Source: JBPOIC01 sp052034865 (GTDB lineage Bacteria; UBA10199; JADFYH01). From it: 64,000 nucleotides of DNA. Positions 1 through 8,837 of this stretch are shown here, piece after piece; position 1 is the first letter of the stretch, and each line of letters begins with the position of its first letter. The DNA is taken from contig JBPOIC010000029.1 in the NCBI GenBank assembly GCA_052034865.1, forward strand, positions 1-64,000, given 5' to 3'. The notes beneath the pieces are model-generated. The model made no database searches, had not been told where the DNA came from, and saw nothing but the letters and a program-made list of their open reading frames with translations. A program made the position numbers and the translations under genes.

Positions 1-524
1 GCAATTTTCGCAAAGGGGACAATGATGGAGGTTTGGATATAGTCATAGACATCCAGCACTCCGGTAGCGCGGACGATGACAGGGCCTTGGGTGAAGTCGC
101 CATTGATGATTTCCAGTTTTTGATAAAAGGGAGTCCAGGAGATGTTGATCATGGGAAAGGTTGTGCCAAAATTATCCTGGCCTGCCTGACCCACACCCCG
201 CGTGAGATCGGCATCGATGATATTGCCGCCGTATAGGGCGACGCCGGCATTGCGTTTGGGTTTTTGGATGACTAGTCGAATGTGGTCATTTTGAAGCAGG
301 ATATCTCCGACCCGTCCTTGAGCCAATGGGCCCCCGATCAGGTATTTGGGATCCTGAATGATGCCTGCTCCCCGAAATGCGGCCGGATCTCCTGAGGTTG
401 TGGGTCCTGAAACCGACAGATCCGTCGGAGCAGGATTGCTCCCACCTCCTCCTCCGGAACAGGCAAAAAAAGTGAGGGTGAAGGCGAAAAGCAGACAGGA
501 TTTGAAGGTGAGGGAGGTTTTCAT
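1..524 (-). CDS. Secreted lipoprotein, N-terminal part (runs off left edge)
   Basis: The frame opens at an ATG at 524 and stays open to the left edge, giving about 174 residues of a longer protein. The N-terminus is a lipoprotein signal: a hydrophobic stretch ending in LTFFACSGGGGGS, with Cys at about residue 22, followed by a Gly/Ser linker. The mature part contains the phrases GGPLAQGRVGDILLQND and YGGNIIDADLTRG. From memory this resembles the start of large secreted proteins of unknown role in Myxococcota and other delta-like bacteria, where a similar 'not bound to strand, GGNIIDAD' region opens the mature chain. Membrane anchoring is well supported; function is unknown. It is divergent from the SurA-like genes, sharing an upstream gap of about 140 bases. 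Confidence 0.75.
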   Translation of the reverse strand, partial: MKTSLTFKSCLLFAFTLTFFACSGGGGGSNPAPTDLSVSGPTTSGDPAAFRGAGIIQDPKYLIGGPLAQGRVGDILLQNDHIRLVIQKPKRNAGVALYGGNIIDADLTRGVGQAGQDNFGTTFPMINISWTPFYQKLEIINGDFTQGPVIVRATGVLDVYDYIQTSIIVPFAKI

Positions 525-666
525 TCCTTAACCTATAAAAAGCAGATGTGAAAACTCTGTGACTTTCAGGAAACAATTCTGAAAACTTCCTTCTTTCGAT
601 TTCTCATCCTGAAAAAGATGCTGAAGCTTGCCAGTGTTTGCAGGAGTTGTTAGGGCCTTCTCTTCC

Positions 667-1644
667 GTGAATTCCTCAATCTATCGACATTCAATCCCTC
701 ATTTTAAATCCCACGTTTTTTCTCGGGGATTTTTGCTGATTTTTATTTTTTTTCTGGTCTCTTGTAAAAATCCCAAACCAGGGGATGTCATCGCTCGTGT
801 GGATGGAGAGCCGATTTTGGTCAGTGACTGGAGGCAGGCTTACTTCCGGGAGGGAGAAAAGTTTGGAGATCAGGCCAGTCATGATTCATCCCGAATCCTT
901 TTAATTCGAAAGAAACTCCTTGAGGATCTGATCCAGAAAAAACTTCTTGTTAAAGAGGCGATTCGCCAGGGAGTTTCTGTGAGCAATGAAGAGGTTGAAA
1001 AGGAAATACGCAAATACAAATCCCGCTACACCGAGGGTGATTTCCAAAAAGAACTGGAGGCCAGAAAAATTGATTATGAAACCTGGAAGCAGGTGAAACG
1101 GGATAATTTTCTCATTGATCGCTGGGTCGAAGAAAAACTGGTCCCTGTGCTTGAGATTCCGGAAGAAAAAATTCGGGAATATTATCAAAATCATCTCGAA
1201 GAATTTACCCGTCCGGAATCGGTTCGTGCGCGACAGATCCTCACAGATACTCGTGAAAAAGCAGAATCCATCCTTCAGAAAATCAAAGAAGGAGAAAACT
1301 TTGCCCATCTGGCCCGCAGGCTTTCGATTGCTCCGGATCGCAAGCAGGGAGGAGATCTGGGTTTTATCAGTCGCGGGATTTTGCCGCCCGAATTTGACCG
1401 GTGTTTTGAAATGAAGGAGGGTGAGGTCTCCGAGATCATCCCCAGTCTGTATGGCTTTCATATTTTCAAGCTGATCGAAAAAGCACCCCGAAAGACCCTT
1501 GATTTTGAGGAGGTTCGGGGTCAAATAGAAGACTGGTTAAGACAGGAAGGGCGTCAGCAGGCGCTTGAAAAAAAATATCAGGAATTACGTCAACACTATC
1601 AGGTGGAGGTTCAGGAATGGATGCTCAAAAAAATAAAAATCTAA
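667..1644 (+). CDS. SurA/PrsA-like parvulin-type peptidyl-prolyl isomerase lipoprotein
   Basis: Periplasmic chaperone-isomerase that should help outer-membrane or secreted proteins fold. The N-terminus has a signal with lipobox FFLVSC, so the mature protein is probably lipid-anchored. A SurA_N-like helical region follows (ARVDGEPILVSDW onwards), then a parvulin/PPIC domain beginning RARQILTDTREKAESILQKI and running through GGDLGFISRGILPPEFD to GFHIFKLIEK. The start is uncertain: no in-frame ATG lies upstream of the signal. GTG at 667 is used here, with GTG 634 and TTG 628 as alternatives. The 3' end overlaps the next gene by 28 bases, so the two chaperones are almost certainly co-transcribed and translationally coupled. 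Confidence 0.85.
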   Translation: MNSSIYRHSIPHFKSHVFSRGFLLIFIFFLVSCKNPKPGDVIARVDGEPILVSDWRQAYFREGEKFGDQASHDSSRILLIRKKLLEDLIQKKLLVKEAIRQGVSVSNEEVEKEIRKYKSRYTEGDFQKELEARKIDYETWKQVKRDNFLIDRWVEEKLVPVLEIPEEKIREYYQNHLEEFTRPESVRARQILTDTREKAESILQKIKEGENFAHLARRLSIAPDRKQGGDLGFISRGILPPEFDRCFEMKEGEVSEIIPSLYGFHIFKLIEKAPRKTLDFEEVRGQIEDWLRQEGRQQALEKKYQELRQHYQVEVQEWMLKKIKI

Positions 1645-2594
1645 ATCTTCGATTCAGTTTCAAAAAAAAGGTGATGCTGTTTTCTTTTCTGGCTTTTCCT
1701 CTGCTTTCGGCTCCCGTTTTAGCAGAGGTGGTTGAAAAGATTCTCGTTACCGTCAATCGCGAGCCCATCACGAGCTACGATCTGGAACAGGTGATGGCAA
1801 ACCTGAATCCAGAGGCGATGAAAGGAAAAAAACTGGAGGCCAGGGATTTGAAACAGATGGCTTTGGATCACCTGATCGAAGAATCTCTTGTCAGTCAGGA
1901 AGTAGAAAAATTGGGAATCCAGGTGACTGAGGAAGAGGTCAATAAAGCGATGGATTCAATCCTTCAAAGAAACAAGATGAATCTGGAGGGTCTCAGGAAA
2001 GAGCTGGCGGCGAAAAAATCGACTTTGGAAGCTTACAAAAAAGACTTGAGGGCCCAGCTGAAGCGCCTGCGATTTATCAATCAAACCATCGGTTCCAAAG
2101 TGAAGGTAAACGAAGAAGATGTTCAGGCCTACTATGAACAAAATGCGGGTCATTCGCAGCAAGGACAGGATGTGCATTTGGCCCAGATCGTCATTCCTTT
2201 CGCATCCATGTCCAATGACGACTTGAAAAAATCCCTGACCAAAGCAGAAGAGGTTTATCTCAAAATTCAAAAGGGTGGCGATTTTGATCAGGTGATGAAA
2301 ACAGAAGGAGCTGCTGGAAGTGGAGATTTGGGGAAGGTTCCTTTTTCGGGCTTAAGTCCGCAGGTAGCCAATGCTCTACAACCTTTGGAGGTAGGCGGTG
2401 TAACGCCACCAGTGAGAACAGAAGTCGGCTATCTGCTCGTCAAGCTGATTGAAAAACCACAGCTTCCCCTGCGTGGCAGCGAAGAACTCAAAGCCCAGAT
2501 TCGTGACCGGATTTACGAAATGAAGGTGCAGGAAGAATTACGCCGCTATACCGATCAGCTGAAGTCGAAGGCCTTTATCGACGTGAAGGGGTGA
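1617..2594 (+). CDS. SurA-like periplasmic parvulin-type peptidyl-prolyl isomerase
   Basis: Second SurA-family protein of the pair, 325 residues. A GGAGG lies 8 bases before the ATG at 1617, which fixes this start although it sits inside the preceding gene. The N-terminus is a signal peptide with a long basic n-region and a core ending APVLA before EVVEKILVTVNREPITSYDLEQV, the typical SurA opening. A PPIC domain spans about residues 175-280 (HLAQIVIPF, GGDFDQVMK, GDLGKVPFSGLSPQVANAL, GYLLVKLIEK). It has no lipobox Cys, so it should be soluble in the periplasm, unlike its lipid-anchored neighbour. pdxA follows after 3 bases, the same linkage as surA-pdxA in Escherichia coli. Confidence 0.9.
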   Translation: MDAQKNKNLNLRFSFKKKVMLFSFLAFPLLSAPVLAEVVEKILVTVNREPITSYDLEQVMANLNPEAMKGKKLEARDLKQMALDHLIEESLVSQEVEKLGIQVTEEEVNKAMDSILQRNKMNLEGLRKELAAKKSTLEAYKKDLRAQLKRLRFINQTIGSKVKVNEEDVQAYYEQNAGHSQQGQDVHLAQIVIPFASMSNDDLKKSLTKAEEVYLKIQKGGDFDQVMKTEGAAGSGDLGKVPFSGLSPQVANALQPLEVGGVTPPVRTEVGYLLVKLIEKPQLPLRGSEELKAQIRDRIYEMKVQEELRRYTDQLKSKAFIDVKG

Positions 2595-2597
2595 TTT

Positions 2598-3536
2598 GTG
2601 AGAATCGGCATTACACTGGGAGATCCCAAAGGAATCGGTCCCGAAATTGTTGAAAAAGCGCTCAGACAGCACTCTTGGGGTCGTGAGGTCGAGTTTGTTC
2701 TGTACGGGGACTCCCGCGTTTTTTCCTCCTTTCAGTGGAATGCACAGCCCCCCACCATTCATAACATTTCTCATCCAGCGATCGATCCAGGTTCAGAATG
2801 GAATGAAGTCCGCTGCGGTCATGCCAGCGTTGCCTGTTTGGAAGCCGCCGTACACGATGCGATCGAGGGCAAGATCGATGCCCTTGTCACGGCTCCCATC
2901 TGCAAGGCTCATCTTCAAAAAGCCGGCTATCCCTGGCCGGGCCATACCGAATTTCTGGCCGAGCGTACGGGGACTCAGAAATTTGTCATGATGATGGCCT
3001 CTTTCGCGCTCAAGGTCACCCTGGTGACCATCCACGTTCCGCTTAAAAAAGTCCCTCTCCTGATCTCACCTGAAAAAATCATCGATACCGTGCGCATTAC
3101 CTATGAAGCTCTTCAAAAATATTGGGGGCTTTCACATCCCAGGGTTGCCGTGTGTGGACTGAATCCGCATGCGGGCGAAGAAGGGGTGTTGGGAGATGAA
3201 GAAATAACTCTCATTATGCCGGCTCTCAATCAGTTAAGAAAAATCGGTTATGGGGTATCGGGACCGATGGTGCCGGATGCGGTGTTTCATCAGGCGCACG
3301 CGGGGCAGTGGGATGCGGTGGTGTGCATGTATCACGATCAGGGGCTCATTCCTTTCAAGATGCTTCATTTTCAGGACGGGGTGAACGTCACCTTGGGCCT
3401 TCCTATCATCCGGACCTCTCCGGATCATGGAGTTGCTTTCGATATTGCGGGTAAAAACCTGGCGGATCCTTCCAGCATGATTGCAGCCATTCAGCTTGCC
3501 TGTGAGATGGTTGGCAAAAGACGTACGCCTCATTGA
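2598..3536 (+). CDS. pdxA: 4-hydroxythreonine-4-phosphate dehydrogenase
   Basis: PdxA oxidises 4-phosphohydroxy-L-threonine in the DXP-dependent route to pyridoxal 5'-phosphate; cytosolic and metal-dependent. The protein opens MRIGITLGDPKGIGPEI and carries TAPICKAHLQKAG, GHTEFLAERTG, DAVVCMYHDQGLIPFKML and GLPIIRTSPDHGVAFDIAGK. The His residues in these motifs are the family's metal and substrate ligands. At 312 residues it is slightly short but complete. The start is GTG at 2598, with a purine-rich GAAGGGG upstream overlapping the end of the surA-like gene. The surA-pdxA order makes a three-gene operon likely. Confidence 0.95.
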   Translation: MRIGITLGDPKGIGPEIVEKALRQHSWGREVEFVLYGDSRVFSSFQWNAQPPTIHNISHPAIDPGSEWNEVRCGHASVACLEAAVHDAIEGKIDALVTAPICKAHLQKAGYPWPGHTEFLAERTGTQKFVMMMASFALKVTLVTIHVPLKKVPLLISPEKIIDTVRITYEALQKYWGLSHPRVAVCGLNPHAGEEGVLGDEEITLIMPALNQLRKIGYGVSGPMVPDAVFHQAHAGQWDAVVCMYHDQGLIPFKMLHFQDGVNVTLGLPIIRTSPDHGVAFDIAGKNLADPSSMIAAIQLACEMVGKRRTPH

Positions 3537-3601
3537 TAGATAACGTACGCTTCTTTAACTTTGAGAAGTCGCCTTGAAAATACTTTCAAAGCCAAATCGG
3601 G

Positions 3602-3838
3602 ATGTTTTATGAAAACACTAACCCCTGCAAACTCAGGGAAAACATCTACCGCGTTCTCGATGAAGTCATCAAAACAGGCCAACCCGTCCAGATTGAGCAC
3701 AAGGGAGTGATCTTGAAGATCATTCCGCCCGAAAGGAAGAGTCGACTTCAGAATTTAAAGAAATGAAAAGGGCTTTTGGTTGATCCGGAAGCGCTTGTCG
3801 ATATCAGCTGGGAGGAAGAATGGAAGCCGTATTTATAG
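3602..3838 (+). pseudogene. Antitoxin of type II TA pair, interrupted by an in-frame TGA
   Basis: The frame from ATG 3602 encodes a small PhD/YefM-like antitoxin (NPCKLRENIYRVLDEVIKTGQPVQIEHKGVILKIIPPE). At 3764-3766 the frame meets TGA. It then continues in the same frame with a sensible antitoxin tail, GLLVDPEALVDISWEEEW, ending at TAG 3836. The full frame would be 78 residues and overlaps the toxin start by 19 bases, the usual TA layout. The tail is the part that normally binds toxin. A CGA to TGA transition would explain the break. Whether the product is truncated, read through or a sequencing error cannot be decided from sequence alone. Confidence 0.7.
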
Positions 3839-4200
3839 ATACGCATGTGGCTATGTGGCTTTATTTTGGAGAAATGGGAGCCTTGTCAAAGCCGGCGCTG
3901 GAGCTGATCGAATCTGCAGACCTACTGGTTTCTTCCATAGTTGTTCTTGAGATTGATTTTTTCCATGAGGTTGAGAAAACGGCTATCAAAGGTCAGTTCA
4001 TTATTTCCAAATTGGAACAAACCCTGGCGATTGAAATTCCAAACGATCCCTGGATCAACGTCATCTCTGAGGCCTCCTTGCTCAAATGGACGTGCGATCC
4101 CTTCAATCGCCTCATTGTGGCCCATGGAAAACTTCATCGGGCGCTTCTTGTCACTAAAGACCGACTAATTCATCAACATTACACAAAAGCGATAGGATAA
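3820..4200 (+). CDS. PIN-domain toxin (VapC-like ribonuclease)
   Basis: A 126-residue PIN-domain protein, expected to be a Mg-dependent ribonuclease toxin. The acidic active-site positions are visible: IDTHV near the N-terminus, Glu in SSIVVLEIDFF, CDPFNRLIVAH in the middle, and TKDRLI near the end. The start at 3820 overlaps the end of the antitoxin frame by 19 bases, as in many type II toxin-antitoxin operons. The toxin frame looks intact while the antitoxin has a stop codon, which is unexpected if the toxin is active. The pair sits between pdxA and a phosphohexomutase with only short gaps. Confidence 0.85.
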   Translation: MEAVFIDTHVAMWLYFGEMGALSKPALELIESADLLVSSIVVLEIDFFHEVEKTAIKGQFIISKLEQTLAIEIPNDPWINVISEASLLKWTCDPFNRLIVAHGKLHRALLVTKDRLIHQHYTKAIG

Positions 4201-4203
4201 CAT

Positions 4204-5673
4204 ATGTCACAAAACTCCATTCAATTCGGAACTGACGGCTGGCGCGCAATCATTGGGCGCGACTACACCTACGAAAATGTGCGCAAGGTGATTCAGGCCT
4301 GGTGCGATTTGGTCGCCTCGGGCGTGATTGTTTCTCCCAATTTAAATCCTTCAGATAAAGCAGAGACCCATAAAAAACGGGTGATCCTGGGCTACGATCG
4401 ACGGTTTTGCTCTGAGCTTTTTGCGCAAGAGGTTGCGGGAGTGCTGGCTGCCAATGGGATCTCAGTCCATCTCTCAAAAGATTTTTGTCCGACTCCCTGT
4501 GTGTCCTGGCTGACCAAAACGACCGGGGCTTTGGCGGGCATTGTGATCACGGCTTCTCACAATCCTTTTCAATGGAATGGAGTAAAATTCAAAGAGCCTT
4601 ACGGTGGCTCCGCTTCTCCAGAATATTGTAAAAAGATTGAGGCTCAGATCGTAAAAAATGATCAGGCTAAAAAAACTCCGTCCATTATTTCTTTTCAAAA
4701 AGCCAAAGAGGATGGTTTTATTCAGATTTTTGATCCTCATCAGGAGTATGTGAATCAGTTGCGTTTGATGGTGGATGTCGAAAAAATTCGCGCTGCCAAT
4801 CTTAAAATCGCCAGTGATCCAATTTACGGCGCAGGTTCAGGATATATTCAGAGTGTGTTGGGTCAAGAAGTGATCAATATCCGCTCTGAAAAAAATCCTT
4901 CTTTTGGTGGGGTTAATCCGGAGCCAATCGAGAAAAACATCCAGGCCCTCATCGAAACGGTTCGCACACAGCAGTGCGATATAGGTCTGGCAACTGATGG
5001 CGATGCTGATCGGATTGGAGCGGTTGATGAGAAAGGGAATTTCATCGATAGTCATAAAATATTTTCGTTACTTTTGCGCCATCTGGTCACGCAGAAAAAC
5101 AAGCGGGGAGATGTGATTACGACGGTTTCCACCACACAGATGGTGAACCGGTTGTGTGAAAAGCTTCAATTAAAGATCTTTGAGACACCCATTGGCTTTA
5201 AGTACATCTGCCAGAAATTTCTGGAGACTAATCCTCTCATCGGTGGGGAAGAGTCCGGCGGGATTGCCGTCGCTGATCATGTCTACGAGCGCGATGGAAT
5301 TCTTTCGGGGCTGCTGCTCCTTGAAATTTTGGCCCATCATCAAAAGCCAATGTCGGAAATTCTATCCGATCTTCAAAAAGAAGCCGGCCCTCTTTACTTC
5401 GTGCGAAACGATCTAACCATCTCCGAAGATAAAATCGCCGCCCTGAAAGAAAAGCTCAAATCCAATCCTCCCACTCATCTGCTTGGGAAAAAAATCGCAC
5501 GGCCGCATCTGCTCGATGGTTTTAAATATTTTTTAGAGGATGGAAGCTGGCTTCTGATTCGTCCTTCTGGCACAGAACCCCTACTGCGGCTTTATGCGGA
5601 GGCACCTACAGTGGAAGAAGCTCGGGCATTAATTGGTGAGGCGGAAAAAATCCTTTCAGAATCTCTTCCATGA
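4204..5673 (+). CDS. Phosphoglucomutase/phosphomannomutase family protein
   Basis: Alpha-D-phosphohexomutase, interconverting hexose 1- and 6-phosphates for glycogen, LPS or exopolysaccharide precursors. All four family signatures are present: substrate entry FGTDGWRAII; the phosphoserine loop TASHNPFQWNG (catalytic Ser near residue 119); the metal loop DGDADRIG; the sugar-binding loop GEESGGI; and the phosphate-binding C-terminal RPSGTEPLLRLYAEA. The length of 489 residues is normal. Whether glucose, mannose or glucosamine phosphate is preferred cannot be told from these motifs. It begins 3 bases after the PIN toxin stop, so it may share a transcript with the TA genes. Confidence 0.92.
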   Translation: MSQNSIQFGTDGWRAIIGRDYTYENVRKVIQAWCDLVASGVIVSPNLNPSDKAETHKKRVILGYDRRFCSELFAQEVAGVLAANGISVHLSKDFCPTPCVSWLTKTTGALAGIVITASHNPFQWNGVKFKEPYGGSASPEYCKKIEAQIVKNDQAKKTPSIISFQKAKEDGFIQIFDPHQEYVNQLRLMVDVEKIRAANLKIASDPIYGAGSGYIQSVLGQEVINIRSEKNPSFGGVNPEPIEKNIQALIETVRTQQCDIGLATDGDADRIGAVDEKGNFIDSHKIFSLLLRHLVTQKNKRGDVITTVSTTQMVNRLCEKLQLKIFETPIGFKYICQKFLETNPLIGGEESGGIAVADHVYERDGILSGLLLLEILAHHQKPMSEILSDLQKEAGPLYFVRNDLTISEDKIAALKEKLKSNPPTHLLGKKIARPHLLDGFKYFLEDGSWLLIRPSGTEPLLRLYAEAPTVEEARALIGEAEKILSESLP

Positions 5674-5748
5674 TTCCTTGGCAAGAAATTATTTAAATTG
5701 CTTCTCCTTCCTGAAACAAAACTCTGATCTTCATTTCAAGGAGTGGTT

Positions 5749-7290
5749 GTGCGCATTGCGGTCATCGATATCGGAACGAACTCTATCCACATGCTGATAG
5801 CGGACGTACTTTCAAACTCAACCTTTGAAATCATCGGAAAAGAAAAAGAGATGGTTCGTTTGGGGGATGGGACTCTTTCATCAGGGCGTTTGAGTCAAAA
5901 AGTAATGGCACGCGGTCTTGAAACACTGATGAAATTTGCTCGCCTGGCTCGTAGCAAAGGAGTTCAGAAAATCTGGGCCGTTGCAACTTCGGCAGTTCGC
6001 GAATCCAGAAACGGTGGAGATTTTATCGAAACGGTGCTCAATCAGACAGGGATCGATGTCAAAGTGATTACCGGTGAAGAAGAAGGTCGCCTTATCAACC
6101 TGGCTGTCCGCCATACAAAGGAATGGAAAAGAGAAAAATATCTCCTGATCGATATCGGAGGGGGCAGTGTTGAAATTGTTTTGTCAGATCTGTCAGAAAT
6201 TTACGTAATCAAAAGCTTAAAGCTTGGAGCGGCAAGGGTACGAGACCTTTTTCTTAAAAAGGGGACCTCTGCCCAGTTCAAGGCAACAGAACGTTTTCTT
6301 GAGAAAACCTTTAAAGAACTGTCTCCTCTCATTCAGAAAATTGGTTTTCAAAAAGTGATCGGGACCTCAGGAACGATTCAAAATCTGGCGACAATGGCTG
6401 GCAGTCTTTATCGGGGAGCCAATCCACGATCCAAAGCTCTGACTCTTTCCTTTAAAGAGTTGAAGTGGCTTTATACCCTGCTTAAAAAAAGCACGTCTGA
6501 CCAAAGGGTCCGTATGAAAGGACTGGATCCTTTAAGAAATGATTCCATTCAGGCAGGAGCCGCTGTGGCCTATGTTTTTATGAAAACATTCAAAATCCAG
6601 GAGATGGATTACTGTGATCGGGCTCTGCGTGAAGGGATGATTTATGATTTCATGGAGCGTTATCAGAAGCGGCTGAAAAGCGAATTAGAAATTCCAAATG
6701 TCCGGCTGAGGAATGTTTTGAAAATAGCCACCCGTTGCGACTATGACCGAAAGCATGCTGAACAGGCAAAAAGGCTTGCTATTCAAATCTTTGATCAGTT
6801 ACAGCCATTTCATCACCTGACAGCGATAGACCGAGAACTGTTGGGTTATGCAGCTCTCCTCCATGATATCGGCTATCACATCAGCTACGACCGTCACCAT
6901 CACCATGGGTATTATCTCATCAAAAACATGTCGATGGATGGATTTCAGGAAGAAGAAATCAATCTCCTGGCGCACACGGTCCGCTACCATCGCAGGTCCT
7001 TGCCTAAAAACAGTCATTCTGAATTTATCTGTCTTGAACAATCTGTTCGCCATCGAATCTGCTGGCTAGCGAGCATTCTGAGAGTGGCTGATGCTTTGGA
7101 TCGCACGCGTTTTTCAGTCGTAAAATCTATCCGAATTTCCAAAAGATCTGAGAAGCTGCTCTTCCAGCTTAAAACGGGAAACGATTCAGAATATGAAGTC
7201 TGGGAGGCAATCCGAAAATCCGATTTACTAACGAAAATGACTGGGCTGGAAGTTGTGTTCCGTCAGATGAATAACCCACGCGAATCATGA
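5749..7290 (+). CDS. ppx: Exopolyphosphatase/pppGpp phosphohydrolase with C-terminal HD domain
   Basis: Ppx/GppA family enzyme of about 513 residues, expected to hydrolyse polyphosphate or pppGpp. The N-terminal ASKHA-type ATPase fold shows DIGTNSIHML, VATSAVRES, ITGEEEGRL and DIGGGSVEIV, and a later GTSGTIQNLA. The C-terminal HD-type domain includes LHDIGYHISYDRHHHHGYYLI and a downstream AHTVRYHRR. AAGGAG at 5738-5743 points to GTG 5749 as the start; a GTG at 5743 overlaps that SD and is less likely. Two thymidylate-kinase-like genes follow directly. Such Ppx/kinase neighbourhoods hint at polyphosphate or nucleotide homeostasis, but that link is inferred. Confidence 0.88.
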   Translation: MRIAVIDIGTNSIHMLIADVLSNSTFEIIGKEKEMVRLGDGTLSSGRLSQKVMARGLETLMKFARLARSKGVQKIWAVATSAVRESRNGGDFIETVLNQTGIDVKVITGEEEGRLINLAVRHTKEWKREKYLLIDIGGGSVEIVLSDLSEIYVIKSLKLGAARVRDLFLKKGTSAQFKATERFLEKTFKELSPLIQKIGFQKVIGTSGTIQNLATMAGSLYRGANPRSKALTLSFKELKWLYTLLKKSTSDQRVRMKGLDPLRNDSIQAGAAVAYVFMKTFKIQEMDYCDRALREGMIYDFMERYQKRLKSELEIPNVRLRNVLKIATRCDYDRKHAEQAKRLAIQIFDQLQPFHHLTAIDRELLGYAALLHDIGYHISYDRHHHHGYYLIKNMSMDGFQEEEINLLAHTVRYHRRSLPKNSHSEFICLEQSVRHRICWLASILRVADALDRTRFSVVKSIRISKRSEKLLFQLKTGNDSEYEVWEAIRKSDLLTKMTGLEVVFRQMNNPRES

Positions 7291-7312
7291 AAGCTTCATT
7301 GGAAGGATCTTT

Positions 7313-8017
7313 ATGTTTCAGCATCCCAACCCCTATTCCGGTAAACTGATTATTGTAGAAGGTATCGATGGCTCGGGGAAGTCTACTCAATTGCGGCTTT
7401 TAAAAAGCTGGCTGGAAGCAAAAGGCTATCCGGTTTTTCTAACCGAATGGAACAGCTCCGATCTTGTCAAACAGACAACCAAAGAAGGAAAGAAAAAGAA
7501 GACACTCACTCCCACCACCTTCAGTTTACTCCATGCAACCGACTTCGCGGATCGGCATTCTCAACATATTCTTCCTCCTTTAAAAGCTGGAATGATCGTG
7601 CTTGCAGATCGTTACGCATATACGGCCTTCTCAAGAGATGTGGTTCGCGGAGTAGATCGTCAATGGATTCGAAAAATGTACCAGTTCGCCATTCAGCCCG
7701 ATTTGGCCCTTTATTTTCGCGTGCCTCTGGAAGTTGCCATTGATCGAATTTTATCAGGTCGTCCCAAGCTGAAATACTACGAGGCCGGGATGGATATGAA
7801 CCTTTCCTCTCAGCCTGAAGAATCTTTTCGTCTGTTCCAGGGCATGATTCTCAAGGAATATGAAAGCATGATTTCGGAATTTGGATTCACAGTCATCGAT
7901 GCCGCGCTTGATATCCAGGCTCAGCAGAAAATCGTCCGTGAGGCAGCTGCCTCTCACCTGGAGGGTTTTCATCCACGCAGGAGACGTTATGGAAAAACCA
8001 ATCAAATTTTTTGGTGA
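7313..8017 (+). CDS. Thymidylate kinase-like P-loop kinase (first of a tandem pair)
   Basis: A 234-residue P-loop kinase related to dTMP kinase. The Walker A motif GIDGSGKSTQ is canonical, followed by a DRYAYTAFSRD segment that matches the DRY/S motif of Tmk. The usual second motif around LLxATDFADR is present. The substrate site is not standard: the region after Walker A (TEWNSSDLVKQTTKEGKKKK) is unlike the TREPGG of ordinary Tmk, so dTMP may not be the substrate. It lies 22 bases after ppx and overlaps the next paralog by 29 bases, implying co-translation. The shared motifs between the two genes indicate an old duplication. Confidence 0.8.
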   Translation: MFQHPNPYSGKLIIVEGIDGSGKSTQLRLLKSWLEAKGYPVFLTEWNSSDLVKQTTKEGKKKKTLTPTTFSLLHATDFADRHSQHILPPLKAGMIVLADRYAYTAFSRDVVRGVDRQWIRKMYQFAIQPDLALYFRVPLEVAIDRILSGRPKLKYYEAGMDMNLSSQPEESFRLFQGMILKEYESMISEFGFTVIDAALDIQAQQKIVREAAASHLEGFHPRRRRYGKTNQIFW

Positions 8018-8744
8018 CGGATTACCTTATCTCAAAGGGCTTCAGTTAAAAGGAAAGCTGATCGCGATTGAAGGAACCGATGGAGTGGGGCGCTCGACCC
8101 AGATTGAATTACTCAAGCAATGGCTTGAGATTCAGGGGTTCGGAGTCGTGATGACAGGCTGGACCCGCAGTAATCTGATGAGTCGGACGATCGAAATGGC
8201 GAAAAGCGGCAACATGCTCGATCGCATGACGTTCAGTCTTTTGTATGCCACGGATTTTGCTGACCGACTGGAAAATGAGATTTTACCTGCTTTGAAATCT
8301 GGGTTTGTCGTTCTTGCCGATCGCTATATTTATACCGCTTTTGCACGCGATAGTGCTCGAAACCGCAATACTCAATGGGTGAAGGACGTCTTTGGATTTG
8401 CTCCCATTCCTGACCTGGTTTGCTACCTGAAAATAGACGTCAATCGTTTGATTCCCCGTGTGATTGGTTCTGGTGGAATGAATTATTGGGAATCTGGCAT
8501 GGACCTGCATTTGGCTGACAATATCTTTGACAGTTTTAAAAAATACCAGCGCCTGCTGATTTCTGCTTATGATCGAATGAGTGATGAGTATGGATTCGAA
8601 ACAATCGATGCGCGTAAAGGAATTGAAGAAATTCAACGGGACTTACGTCAGAGGATTGAAAAAATCTTAAAACCATCTCCGGTCGAACTTCCCACATCCC
8701 TTTCTCCTGAAAGAGAAAAAAAGAAAACTCAGGTGGTCGCCTGA
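7989..8744 (+). CDS. Thymidylate kinase-like paralog with altered Walker A
   Basis: A second Tmk-like protein of 251 residues, clearly paralogous to its upstream neighbour (ATDFADR, LADRYIYTAFARDSARN, YWESGMDLHL against YYEAGMDMNL). The Walker A reads GTDGVGRSTQ, so the invariant Lys is Arg. This predicts weak or lost ATP hydrolysis. ATG 7989 is chosen because CAGGAGA lies just upstream and the protein then begins close to the kinase core; the same frame is open further left. The C-terminus is a charged tail ending EREKKKTQVVA. An obligate heterodimer with the first kinase is a reasonable guess. Confidence 0.8.
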   Translation: MEKPIKFFGDGLPYLKGLQLKGKLIAIEGTDGVGRSTQIELLKQWLEIQGFGVVMTGWTRSNLMSRTIEMAKSGNMLDRMTFSLLYATDFADRLENEILPALKSGFVVLADRYIYTAFARDSARNRNTQWVKDVFGFAPIPDLVCYLKIDVNRLIPRVIGSGGMNYWESGMDLHLADNIFDSFKKYQRLLISAYDRMSDEYGFETIDARKGIEEIQRDLRQRIEKILKPSPVELPTSLSPEREKKKTQVVA

Positions 8745-8837
8745 TGCTTTCCTGTTTGAGAATGAGAGCGATCAAGCAAATCGCATTTCGAGGACAAATC
8801 GACTCTTGAGTCAAAGGTGGAATCTATAAAGGCCTTT

